Shown here one piece after another: positions 25,001 to 33,204 of a stretch of DNA of 64,000 bases; position 1 is the first letter of the stretch, and every line of letters begins with the position of its first letter. The notes under the pieces were generated by a model. That model saw only the letters and a list, made by a program, of their open reading frames with translations. It was not told where the DNA came from and made no database searches. A program made the position numbers and the translations under genes. The stretch lies in the NCBI GenBank assembly GCA_963971285.1, contig OZ020250.1, forward strand, positions 6,928,499-6,992,498. Reading direction: 5' to 3'. The DNA comes from Astropecten irregularis. Its lineage: Eukaryota; Echinodermata; Asteroidea; Paxillosida; Astropectinidae.

Positions 25001-28000
25001 GACACTTATAAAACACGATAACGTTTAGGTTGGGAAGAGCAAATGCCGTTAGCCTGGCGACTAGAAGAAATGGAGAGGGTAAAAAAACAAGTGGCGTAGA
25101 CGATAGCATTCTCTCCACTGAAGTTGGACAGAATTGTTCACAGAAAATATTCCGTCCCTCAAAAGTTTATATCACTCGGAGGTGACGAATTGTATTATTT
25201 TTAAGGAACGAAAGTAGAATAATGTCGTTACTAAGTTTCATGGCCTCAAAATATCTTAAATTTTAATGTGCCTTTTTGTAAACACGAACGAAATTAATTA
25301 TTTCGAGGTAAGCCAGTGGCGTATTTGAGAGGAGACACTTGCCCTGGACGCAGTTTTTGAGGGGCGCAAACAATCCATATGTTTGTAGTTGAAGAAACAC
25401 AGACCAGTTTGCGAGCTTTTTCCAGTCTGATTATAATGTTATAGGTAACAGCGAAATGCTAAATTTTCTGCTCCATGAACTTGACAGTACAAATTTGGCC
25501 CAATACAGAAATAACCATATCAGCGGTGTCTTAAAGGTAGTATCAACCTTTTTTTTTATTAATAAAGAGCATTTGCTCTATTTATTTTTTTCAACATTGG
25601 TAACCTTTATAGAATAGCTGCGGTCTGTTCATAGTTTGATATTTCATGAAATAAATACAGACCTGCACAATTTCCAATTTCCGTTTTTAATCTCTCTCGG
25701 AGATTTTTTTTCGTTTTTTTTTTTCATAACAATGGATAAATACAGCATTTCGGGCAGAAATGGTATGTTTGTACCAGATCTAACTTTATACCATGTAAGC
25801 TATACGTAAATCTGTGAACATTTCTGATTTGGTTTTCACCTACCAACGTATGGTAGTACCTTTTTTGTAGAAATAAATCGTCAGGAGTGCCGTAACTGGT
25901 CCAGTGATACATATGTACAAATACAAACACATGCATATGACAAACGCAGAAATTGCTGAATAGTATTATAGGCCGGCGCACATACGGTATTTAGTATGTA
26001 TGGTTGTGCATGATGGTCGGTGGAAACAGCAAAATGCTTGATTTTCTAGCTCGTTATGTCTGTGCACAAGTAAGCAATTGGCCCAGTGGAAATATCCATA
26101 TCAACTGCTCACAGGCTTCCAAATTGTTATATTTGACTCAAAACCCTGTGTACAAAGTCTAAGGTAAATACAATTAATTAAAAAAATCAATCTCTCGATG
26201 ACATCATAATAACATAGTTTATTTGATAAGATTATGCTATAGGATCTTCGCTTGGTGTAACTTTGATGAAGATTGAATGAGGCAAAGTGGCGCAAAAATA
26301 AATATTGATAATTTAATATAGATATGACGCCAAAACTTCCTATGGGGAAAGAAGTGGAAGAAAAAAGAAAACGAAAATCTCTAGGAAACAATTAGCTTTT
26401 TTTTTACAATTAGTTGAAATCTAATCCCTAATGAACAAACAAAGATGGATTCCAATTTGAAATTGTCTGGATTGTTTTTTCTTTTTTTCATTGGCATCAG
26501 AGCTTGGAAGTTGGGGCGCAATTTTAGCGCTTGCCCAGGGCTCCAATTTTCCACCGAGGTAAACAAATATTATTAGGGAACGAAACTAATTGGGTTTCTT
26601 TGTGAAAACAATCAGTAAATCTCGAAATTATGAATTGGGCTTTGATTTTGTTTCAAGGCATTAAAAACTAGCATATCACACTCAACATGTTATCATTATT
26701 ATAGTTAGCAAACAAACGTCCAGCTGTGTAAAGTAATGGTATCCGATGGTCCATAAAATGTGTTGGTCAAATCTTGATCAGAATCTTTAAAGTCACCACA
26801 GTGAATGCTGAAATATTTCGTGTATCGTATCAATTCCCTGTCACAAACCAAAACAACAATTCATCTTCACTCGTAAACTCGCCATGTTTCTTCACATTCA
26901 TATAACGACTTAAGGCATTCCCACAATTTATTTAAATGTTCATGTATTGTTTTGAAGGGTTTTTGTGGATATACAGTATATGCAAAGTACAGACAACTGC
27001 AGTGTAAACAAAATTGAAAATCCTGAAGCCGTTTCGGACTCGCGCCAGAACATTTTTTTTCAAAACATCTACAAAAATAAAATAATAAAAACTGGAGCAC
27101 TACCGCCTCTTTCTGACGTATGGCGATACTGAAATCCCAGTCGCGCCATATAAGGCCACATAATCGTTCAATTTACGTCATGACTAATTGGTGTGCCATT
27201 CTTCAAAATAACAATGACTCCATTTGGTAGTTGCATAGAGCACTTAACATCGATTTTCCCCACTAATTGGTAGCTCGAACAAGAAGGTTCAGGATCAAGT
27301 TGAAACGCTAGCAGTGTATCTGATTCAGCAGTCTACGTGACTACGTAGTAAACAACTTCTAAACCTGAGACACCTATATTACTCAGATGACAACGTCCAA
27401 GCAACGACGCACACGCGGACGCACCCAACGTACGTGTCACGATCGCCCACATGCAGACGGGAAGAATTGCATACCCTCGACGACCAAAAGCACTTCACTC
27501 CATTGGACTTTGGTTTTGGAAAAGGCAAAACATATACGTTTCCTATCAGCCAGGGTTCAAGAGTCATAATTATATTGAAAATATAAACGGCGCTTGACCA
27601 TGGTTCAGGACATAAGTTCGGTTTGTAAAAGAATTGCCTTGTAAACGTACATACAAAACAAAAGTAGACTCGACGAAAAGTGTGTAGTAAAGAATACAAA
27701 ATCCATAACGTTGTGAATATGTCGGACAAAATGTCGGTTAAATAATGATTGGTCAATTTGTCAAGAGGCGTGGCCTAATGGATCGGTGTATTAATTAGTC
27801 GCAATAGTATTGATACTTATCAATGTAAACGCAGTGACGTGGACACACTGGTAGATAAAAAATGGTGAGGCAGTATACATGTAGAGACTCGGGCCAGAAA
27901 ACGATATTTGTTTTTGGTGCATGCAATAAAGGAGACTGGTATTGATACGTGCAGTAGGTAAGGCGACAGGTAGACAAATTCTGTATGTTTTTTACTTTTT

Positions 28001-28335
28001 AGTGCCAATTTAGTTTTACGGTTAAACATATTGAAAAAAACTTGCAATGATAGGTATTATGTACTTAAGGTCGTTAATTTACTGAAGCATTTGCAACCGT
28101 CGATGGACATGTTTTACCGGCCATTTCCGTATCCACAATACACACTTTTTTCGTTAGTGATTTTAGAAAAAAAATGAAATAGGTCGAAATACCGAAATGG
28201 CTTCAGTATAATTGTAACTTGAGTTTGAAGGGGAGGTGGAAATCGGGAAGAGAACTTACCAGACTGTGTCTTGCCTGGCACTACCATCAGAGACAAAGCG
28301 AGAACCAACCAGCTAAGAGACTGCGCACCCCACAT
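9835..28335 (-). CDS. Secreted four-CTLD plus PAN protein, copy A (12 exons)
   Basis: Proposed gene: signal exon 28,260-28,335; CTLD1 17,531-17,780 and 16,662-16,897; linker 16,485-16,541; CTLD2 15,994-16,195 and 15,467-15,687; linker 14,965-15,030; CTLD3 14,635-14,824 and 14,075-14,298; CTLD4 12,906-13,152 and 11,839-12,080; PAN 9,835-10,091 with a TAG stop. These sum to 2,268 nt (755 codons plus stop) and phases match at every junction: 1 before each module, 2 within each CTLD. C-type lectin-like domains bind sugars or proteins, often with Ca2+, so a secreted recognition role is inferred. Intron 1 is about 10.5 kb and full of dead transposons. Two weak points: the CTLD3 donor (GTTCGA) is poor and an in-frame stop lies at 13,980, so this could be two transcripts. 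The link to the distant signal exon rests on phase and family likeness only. Confidence 0.6.
10351..10370 (+). repeat. Poly-G run (20 G), intron of copy A
   Basis: Twenty consecutive G on the plus strand (poly-C in the sense of the lectin transcript). A 19-G run sits at the equivalent position in copy B (36,667-36,685). Such a run can form a G-quadruplex in the plus strand. Confidence 0.9.
11352..11694. mobile_element. MITE in CTLD4-PAN intron, copy A
   Basis: The terminal inverted repeats are about 40 bp and imperfect. The left end starts GGCACGTTCACACAAACC and the right end, reverse-complemented, starts GGCACGTTCACACACACC; both continue into a CTATTTGGGTCG block. The interior is about 260 bp with no transposase. 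The same element is present in copy B with a shortened left end, so it predates the duplication. The superfamily was not assigned. Confidence 0.75.
11839..13152 (-). CDS. CTLD4 exon pair, copy A
   Basis: The N-half exon (12,906-13,152) carries GVCYL, DARTFCQGLG and DVADIEDAVENQLIQ, typical of the start of a CTLD. The C-half exon (11,839-12,080) carries FWIGQND, VWRYV, LNW, NC and YNYLC. The tripeptide at the sugar-binding position is PPN (copy B: QPN), neither the mannose EPN nor the galactose QPD type. The donor is GTGAGT, and the joins are phase 1 in, 2 internal, 1 out. Confidence 0.85.
12752..12823 (+). repeat. SINE tail fragment in CTLD4 intron, copy A
   Basis: Contains 'cacttttcaatgtatta', 'acagtttctcttgtggttat' and 'gatgatta', as in the tail of the SINE at 9,160-9,304. 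It is also in copy B at 39,029-39,093 and so predates the duplication. Confidence 0.55.
13153..13979. other. Intron or spacer between CTLD3 and CTLD4, copy A
   Basis: No exon was recognised. It is alignable to about 39.42-40.25 kb in copy B. If CTLD3 terminates at the in-frame stop at 13,980 rather than splicing, this stretch would separate two genes, but no signal peptide or promoter is evident in it. Confidence 0.5.
14075..14824 (-). CDS. CTLD3 exon pair, copy A
   Basis: The N-half (14,635-14,824) starts after TTTCAG with ACSDLRED and holds NCYFM, WESAVDYCQGEGWSLVDVED. The C-half (14,075-14,298) holds YYWVGQND, VFLNW, ENC and FICKK. The sugar-site tripeptide is VPN (copy B: EPN). The 3' donor ATAG|GTTCGA is weak. 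Without splicing the frame runs 31 more codons to a stop at 13,980, and copy B keeps an equally open tail to 40,257. Either a terminal exon of a shorter isoform or a normal internal exon is possible. Confidence 0.8.
14965..15030 (-). CDS. Linker exon 2, copy A
   Basis: 66-nt phase 1-1 exon between CTLD2 and CTLD3, with acceptor GTGCAG and donor GTAAGT. It encodes a Pro/Thr-rich hinge beginning DLEPTRDPLTRCDG and ending PPEET, with one cysteine. Copy B (41,518-41,583) is the same length with DPEPTRDP at the start. Confidence 0.7.
15467..16195 (-). CDS. CTLD2 exon pair, copy A (EPN type)
   Basis: The N-half (15,994-16,195) begins DCRDILPSAF and holds GVCYAS, FQAAVDFCRSLPNGSW and VVDIEDTDEN. 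The C-half (15,467-15,687) holds YYWIGQND, CPVYLNW, EPNGAGNENC and FTLCKLK. EPN is the classic mannose-type Ca2+ site motif, but the usual WND partner is replaced (APCHKEY), so Ca2+-dependent sugar binding is uncertain. Copy B has ELN at the same place. Confidence 0.88.
16485..16541 (-). CDS. Linker exon 1, copy A
   Basis: 57-nt phase 1-1 exon with acceptor TGTACAG and donor GTAAGC. It encodes a short acidic, Pro-containing spacer (ETVPACPGVPEEYSTEVYD). Copy B has a 57-nt equivalent at 43,160-43,216 with four substitutions. Confidence 0.7.
16662..17780 (-). CDS. CTLD1 exon pair, copy A
   Basis: The N-half (17,531-17,780) starts SPPNNSYPAVSCSDIHDK and holds GVCYL, DARTFCQGLGDNIGWDVADI. The C-half (16,662-16,897) holds YFWIGQND, VWRYV, LNW, QPNGGRRENC and DWNYNYLC. 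QPN with a nearby W-N resembles a Ca2+-site lectin, but is not a standard EPN/QPD. The acceptor of the C-half is a tandem CAGGCAG, so a 4-nt alternative exists, though it would shift the frame here. Confidence 0.87.
18044..18720 (+). pseudogene. Ty3/gypsy gag-protease remnant, copy A
   Basis: The first frame (18,044-18,352) holds a degenerate CCHC knuckle, CHRFKCRRKGHIAQNC, in which the first Cys is displaced. A second stretch holds a retropepsin-like C-terminal signature FECILGMDRLLPT (compare the usual ILGMDWL), interrupted by a stop near 18,514. It lies in intron 1 of the lectin gene on the opposite strand. The same remnant is in copy B (44,741-45,440), so it predates the duplication. It is non-functional. 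Confidence 0.65.
18721..19270. other. Distal tail of duplication copy A
   Basis: Non-coding, alignable to about 45.44-46.23 kb in copy B apart from the LINE fragment inserted there. Contains a short (AAT)n tract near 18,995. Confidence 0.5.
19330..21900 (-). pseudogene. Ty3/gypsy pol remnant, minus strand, split by a LINE
   Basis: Read on the minus strand from right to left. An RT N-terminal piece (about 21,900-21,770) has VRPVRNAPRRVPVAMKK. After an inserted LINE, RT resumes (about 20,765-20,220) with KRPQYQMPTLDEIMPSLAGA, FTVLDAK and LTTFW. RT/RNase H-like sequence (20,203 to about 19,840) has YLSRYLSRLAEESETLKKLT and EQNYAWIEKE. An integrase C-terminal tail lies at about 19,590-19,335 (RSYLIELDSGQVLRRNRKL). 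Stops and frameshifts are frequent, and most of the integrase core is missing. Confidence 0.75.
20763..21768 (-). mobile_element. 5'-truncated LINE inserted in the gypsy remnant
   Basis: Minus-strand reverse-transcriptase C-terminal part of a jockey-like non-LTR element. One frame (21,766-21,446) has VFHLNNKEARR, TYLGMKPDRSLTF and HVQNVVGKTSARV. A later frame (21,151-20,795) has LPRREWCRLNRLRNGIGRL and a CNCGEVHTVEHLVGHC cluster typical of these proteins' ends. The 3' end carries a (GAA)n tail next to 20,763-20,786. It is frameshifted and dead. It splits the gypsy RT, so it inserted later. Confidence 0.75.
23305..24333. mobile_element. TIR element inside the gypsy remnant
   Basis: About 1.03 kb. 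The left end is GGCTGGTATTCATAAAAAC; the right end, reverse-complemented, is GGCTAGTATTCATAAAAAC. The flanking triplet is AAT on both sides, consistent with a 3-bp target duplication as in PIF/Harbinger elements. Subterminal repeats around 'gcatctccttcaa' occur near 23,427 and 23,467. There is no transposase, so it is non-autonomous. It contains a nested hAT-like MITE. Confidence 0.7.
23780..24023. mobile_element. hAT-like MITE nested in the TIR element
   Basis: 244 bp, starting CAGTGGCGGATCTAG and ending CTAGATCCACCC. It is flanked by 8-bp near-identical duplications, ATTGGTAC (23,772-23,779) and ATTGGTCC (24,024-24,031). CAGTGGCG starts and 8-bp duplications are hallmarks of hAT-type elements. 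No coding sequence is present. Confidence 0.65.
25152..28258. other. Non-coding interval, intron 1 of copy A
   Basis: No exon was recognised. A possible hAT-like element lies at about 25,312-26,556, listed separately. The remainder is AT-rich with chance open frames only. Confidence 0.45.
25312..26556. mobile_element. Possible hAT-like non-autonomous element
   Basis: Left end CCAGTGGCGTATTTGAGAG, right end near TTTTCCACC. The flanks are GAGGTAAG and GAGGTAAA, a possible 8-bp duplication. Both ends contain a 'GCCCTGG' plus 'GGGGCGC' block in inverted order. The ends match each other only loosely, so this is tentative. Confidence 0.35.
28260..28335 (-). CDS. Signal-peptide exon assigned to lectin gene copy A
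   Basis: ATG at 28,335-28,333, then MWGAQSLSWLVLALSLMVVP, and a GTAAGT donor in phase 1. The hydrophobic core and small residues near GKTQS fit a cleaved signal peptide. Phase 1 fits the acceptor of CTLD1 at 17,780 exactly. The nearest body exon on this strand is over 10 kb away across dead transposons, so the connection is inferred. The matching 5' exon at 5,609-5,690 supports a repeated gene layout. Confidence 0.65.
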
Positions 28336-28634
28336 GATGCTCAAGGTGGCTTGGACCAAAACTGCACAGAGGCTGCCCGGTGGTTTACTCGGCTGCTCGA
28401 CCTGCAGAAGCTCGAAGGCCCAAATTTTCGTCCCTTTCAGCACGTAGAATAATGTCCTTACCCTCCAAATATAATTATACAATGATACAACGGAAATTTC
28501 CAACGACGATTTAAGTCAAATTGGCATTGGCGTCAACAGAATAAACGCTATAATAACTAGAGTTTATGGCTGTTGGAAACAGCGCATAAGGCTTTTCCGC
28601 ATATGATATAAATTGCTTGTCAATTAGAATTGTG

Positions 28635-29345
28635 TCACTAAGAAAGACATTCCCTAACATTGACATTTGGCGAAAGAATCATGATTTTAGCTCTTACCGC
28701 TTTTAAATGAGGAGCTACTTCCTGTTTGACCGGAAGTAGAGGTCACAGAGGTCAAGCAATGTAACACAAATGAAAGACCTTGCCTAACATTGACATTTGG
28801 TGAAAGAATCATGATCCTAGCTCTGACCACTTTTAAATGAGGAGCTACTTCCTGTTTGACCGGAAGTAGAGGTCACAGAGGTCAAGCAATGTGTCACAAA
28901 GAAAGACCTTGCCTAACATTGAGTTTTGGTGAAAGAATCATGATCAAAGCTCTTACCGCTTTTAAATGAGGAGCTACTTCCTGTTTGACAGGAAGTAGAG
29001 GTCACAGAGGTCAAGCAATGTGTCACAAAGAAAGACCCTGCCTAACAATCACTTTTGGTGAAAGAATGAAGTTAATATCTCAAACGGTTGATTTTTTGTT
29101 GATTTTTGAAGATTTTGATTATTATATTCAAATCGCTTGTCACATGACACCTGATGACGTCATGATGACGAAAAGTTTCGGCAGACAACTACTCTATATG
29201 GACATCCTTCAGACCAAGTTTGGTTAAAATCGGTTGTTTTAAACTGACCAAACTGGTGGGTAGAATGCCCCTGTGCAAAGTCTATGGGAAATCAAAATGG
29301 AAGAAGAAGAAGAAGAAGAAAAAAAAAAAACAGAACAAAAATAAA
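28635..29345 (-). repeat. Minisatellite-bearing mobile element, copy 3
   Basis: Reverse-oriented and the longest copy. Three ~129-bp units (landmark 'cctaacattgac' near 28,653, 28,782 and 28,911, ending near 29,040) are followed by the shared 'tctcaaacggttgattttt' block, 'gatgacgtcatgatgac' and a unique-looking 3' part, ending in (GAA)n and poly-A near 29,300-29,345. It lies 0.3 kb upstream of the signal exon. Confidence 0.7.
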
Positions 29346-31020
29346 GGCTTTTCGCTTCCGCGAAAAAGCCAAAAAGTAACTATGCACAGTGCTGCTTGCA
29401 GTGGGTTCGTTTCACTGACTGCATGAAGAACAGGGAGCGTGACTGATCATTTTCGTTGAAGGTGAAGTAGTCCTACTGAAAGACAGTTCTTTTGAAACCG
29501 AGCCAACACGATCCACTGCACGACCAATCGATACCCTGTGCATTACTGCCATACACGATCCATGAAGCTAAGCAGTCCAAAATACCAATAGACCTACTTT
29601 TATAGAAAAAAAAAGCATGGTAATTGCTTCATTCATGATCATTTTCACCGTCTGTATTTTTTTGCACAGAATTGGAATGGTGGAGGTGGACAGACGCTTA
29701 ACAAAAACTTAAATTCTGTACCTTACTAGACAACCTGCAGCACTCAAGATTTTAGCACATGATTTAATTTTCTTACTTTCCGTGCATTATCGCAAAATAT
29801 TAGATTATATCCATACCAGAACAGTTAAATATACAATCATTATTTAAACATACTGCACTTACTTAAAGGTATAATACAAGAATGGTAAAGGTCACATAAC
29901 GGCTCCGAAATTTAGTTTGATACAGCATGTATAGGAAGTGATCTGATGAAACTGTAAAAATGTTAATCTTAATCGGACATCTGAGTCAAGAGAAAATAGA
30001 CAACCGACATTATGTTTTTTTTTTACATACAGAATGGTTTACAAGATCAAAACTGGTTTGTCTAATATATGGATAAATACAGAATTTCAAGCTGTCCTTA
30101 TACAAAATGAATTAACGTAGGTGTCTCCGATTGTAATGTAAATGAGAGCAGTGTCGCCACGGCGGTTAAATGACGTAATGTCTCATTTCTGGTCCGGTGT
30201 TTCCCCAAATGAGCAATACCCGTCTTGGGAGTTCATTGTCCACCAAGCTCATTTGCATATGACCTTGCCGTATTGGAGAAACTCCCCTACGCGGTCAACT
30301 TATAGTTCCGTTTTAATAATCCCCGCAAACCACTCTAAAATAGGTTTACCGACTGAAATTGTATGATTGTAAAATCATGACGTTGTTTTCTTTTTGGGTT
30401 TTATAATTTAGAAATGGTTACGTGTTTTGAATACAGATGCATGTTTCCCACGGAGCGTCTCACTCTTACGGTATTCTTCCGCGTCGCGTCTAGAACTTTC
30501 CCGAAGCTGAAGACGACCAGACCATGCATGTATACATCACGTGCATAGTGCACACAGTACAAATTGGACGGCCATGCTTGCATGTAACGCTTACAACTTG
30601 CGTGAGCAAGCGACATTACAGCGGCGATTTTCGATTCCCGAATAGCGAATTTCCGGTATTTTGAGGTGAGTGTCTACTTCCAGAATGATCATGGACATAC
30701 TGTGTCTATTTTGTACTGTCAGTCATAAGTGCAATCGGCATAATCTTATTGAGCTATCGACCGTGAAGTTGTCTTATTTGAGTGAGTCCTTCGAGTGCAT
30801 TATCATGTATGCCATGTGCGTATTGTATTTATAGTGTGACACATTGATGACTATACAGTATTTCGTCTGAGGGTTTACGTCCAGTGGATCGTCCCCGATT
30901 GTAGCGTAAGATTTAATGTATTTTTCCCTTTTATAATAATATATATATACAGATTGGACCTGACTTAAATACTGACCTTCGTGGCTTGTGGATACAACCT
31001 TATGATTGTAACATGTAATG
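29346..31020. other. Non-coding interval
   Basis: No gene, RNA or element was recognised. It begins just after the minisatellite element, with a short inverted 'ggcttttcgcttccgcgaaaaagcc' palindrome (29,346-29,370) that may be that element's end. Confidence 0.45.
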
Positions 31021-31711
31021 CTGTATTGTAGTCTAGTACTTTTTTCCGAGTACCAAGTACTGCCGAGTACCAAGACAGGTCGAGTACTTTGCCAGTCGAG
31101 TACAGGTACTGCTTTCCGAGTACAAGTACCTGTGTACCCGAGTACAGGTACGAGTACAAGTACTTATCTTCCGAGTACGAGTACGAGTACAAGTACTATA
31201 TCTTCCGAAAAAAAAACCGAACAAGTTGCACTGTAGCATTTGACTTCATTATGCACAAATTCTCGGTTTTCTTTGAACCCGAATTAAACAACAGTCGATG
31301 CGGACGACATGCCTACAGCTGATCTAAAAATTGTGGTCAACACACGTGGCTATGCGTTGCAACAGTAATACGTTACAACAATGTAAACGTCAGGCACGGC
31401 GAAGTCTATTTTCCAGACTCAACTATATATTCATAAGCATGCAATTGTTATGTGCTAGACGTTGTTAGAATGCTCAGATCCACGAACTTTAACTGAACAG
31501 ACTTTTTTGGAGTACGAGTACGTAGCTGCTCGAGTACAATTTTTGATGTCGAGTTCCGAGTATTTTGTAGCCCGAGTACAAGTACCAAAGGACGAGTGCG
31601 AGTATTTGGACCATCGAGTGCGAGTACGGGTACGAGTACGAGTACGAGTACTTGGAAAACGGTACTCATGTAGTACTCGAGGGCGAGTACCGAACGAGTA
31701 CTACAACACTG
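31021..31711. mobile_element. hAT-like non-autonomous element with GAGTAC arrays
   Basis: 691 bp bounded by CTGTATTGTAG and CTACAACACTG (reverse complement CAGTGTTGTAG), matching at 9 of 11 positions. Both subterminal regions (31,030-31,210 and 31,500-31,705) are packed with degenerate GAGTAC/GTACTC hexamers, like the repeated transposase-binding sites of hAT ends. The middle is non-coding. The target duplication is not clear. Confidence 0.6.
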
Positions 31712-31784
31712 ATATTGTAATGTTATGTACTATAACTCAAACATGTATTCTAAAATTGTATTTTAGGGGTCAAGTAGATGAAAC

Positions 31785-31824
31785 AGGTCAAGGTCAAGTA
31801 AAGTCAAGACAAGGTCAAAGGTCA
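31785..31824 (+). promoter_or_regulatory. AGGTCA direct repeats (possible nuclear-receptor site)
   Basis: AGGTCAAGGTCA at 31,785-31,796 (no spacer) and AGGTCAAAGGTCA at 31,812-31,824 (one-base spacer, DR1). DR1 is a known site for HNF4/RXR-type receptors. There is no nearby start site, and the sequence is a low-complexity GGTCAA run, so function is doubtful. Confidence 0.2.
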
Positions 31825-32929
31825 AATCAACCCAATAAAACGTTAATAATTATAATACATTGATGCCGGAATAAATATTACTGTAATCAAATAAACCATA
31901 CATTACCAATGCCAGCTTCATCCTGCATTGAGTGGACAAACTATCACCATGGGAACTAGCAGGGCAGGGTACCTCCACATTAGCCCCGAATGAATAACGA
32001 ACATTAGACAGACATTTTACGAGCCTCACTGAAGTTCCAACACCTCTTCAAACCCTTACACAGAAAGTTTCTTTGACGGCGATAATAGTAACATTATGTT
32101 GTGCAGAAGTCTATGGAAAACTCCCACAATACCCCGTCAACTGTTATTGATGATATCATCCTTAATGTGAAACTTCGGCTGCCAACATAGATTATTCATT
32201 GATAATAGTACGGCAATCTTCATGTATCATATACATTGCGTGTGGCTATTCTTTCATGGCGTTGCCATCAAATGAGAAGATGAAACGTAATTTTCGTGAC
32301 ATCTTCATTTTACCTGTAATGGAATAATACCTTCTGTTCAAAACCGATCATTGTGTGTAAATGGCAGTTAATAAGACCAATATAAGGATGTTCCAGCCTG
32401 GAAATCAGAATGGCTACCGGAATTTACCAATTAATATCAAAATGTTTCATGAGTATGAACAGAACTCTAAAGAAGCAGTGAACCATTGCTCTACACAATA
32501 TATTCAGAACAAAAAACACATTGTTATCATACTGTTAACACATTAAACGCAATGTAATGGTCATGGCGTCCAGTATGTTAGTGTACATGGATGTAGACGC
32601 ACGTGAATGTTTAGAAAATATTATGAACAACAGAATAAACCTATTTGTTAATTAGTTATCGGTGCTCCTGAGTAATTTCTTTTCCTCGTTATTTATCTGA
32701 GGAGCACGGTTATTTAATGCTCTGTACGGCAACTTCCAAACGGTAAAAAAAAAGACATCCTTGTCTAACGCCGCCGTTTGAACACACGAACCGTGTTATT
32801 TGGTCTGAACTCTGGACTTTCAGAACGTCCAAGAAATCACGCAATTTCCAGTAAAGTGCACATTTGCAATCTTTATCATGAAAGCGTCTGCTGTCGGTTT
32901 TCTGCAAAATCAGACACCCCAACTCCGAC

Positions 32930-32998
32930 AACAACGACAACGACAACGACAACGACAAAGACAACGACAACGACAGCGACAGCGACAGCGACAACGAA
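32930..32998 (+). repeat. (AACGAC)n microsatellite
   Basis: About eleven hexamer copies with AAAGAC and AGCGAC variants. Open frames on both strands through it (Thr-rich or Ser-Leu-rich) are artefacts. Confidence 0.9.
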
Positions 32999-33204
32999 AT
33001 AAAATAGTTCTATCTATCTGAGGCCCAAAAGAAATGCCACATTTGCCACAGGAAAGATTGGGTAATAATGTTTAATTGCTTTATTTCAATTTCGTTATGC
33101 AACATAACGTTTTGTAACTTAATAAACAGTACGCAGTGCGACGTAACACAGTGTAAAGTAACTCATCGAAACGTAACGCAACGTCATGTCACGCATAGTA
33201 CATT

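Larger units (their letters stand above)
21985..25150 (+). pseudogene. Ty3/gypsy pol remnant, plus strand
   Basis: The RT part runs from about 21,985 with KPSNSP, DAYSIPRIDDTL, LSTDYWQVKLDNEAK, FSLCNAPSPLER and ATDPEKVRVLKEW. RNase H-like sequence follows (FRIDHNALRWLMNSKHTD near 22,923). Integrase resumes after an inserted element at about 24,340 (EVHGLPKGAHLGQANT, VKYVLVVGD, WVEAYPKPDGMVEVLE, YNPKSDG). Many stops and frameshifts are present. It lies in intron 1 of the copy A lectin gene, antisense to it. Confidence 0.75.
31712..33110. other. Non-coding interval with microsatellite
   Basis: No gene was recognised. Contains direct repeats of AGGTCA near 31,785-31,824 and an (AACGAC)n microsatellite at 32,930-32,998. 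Confidence 0.45.

Noticed and set aside
31018..31863. Tyr/Ser/Val-rich open frames on both strands
   Set aside because: Translation of GAGTAC and GGTCAA repeats.
32710..33002. Ser-Leu-rich and Thr-rich open frames
   Set aside because: Translation of the (AACGAC)n microsatellite.
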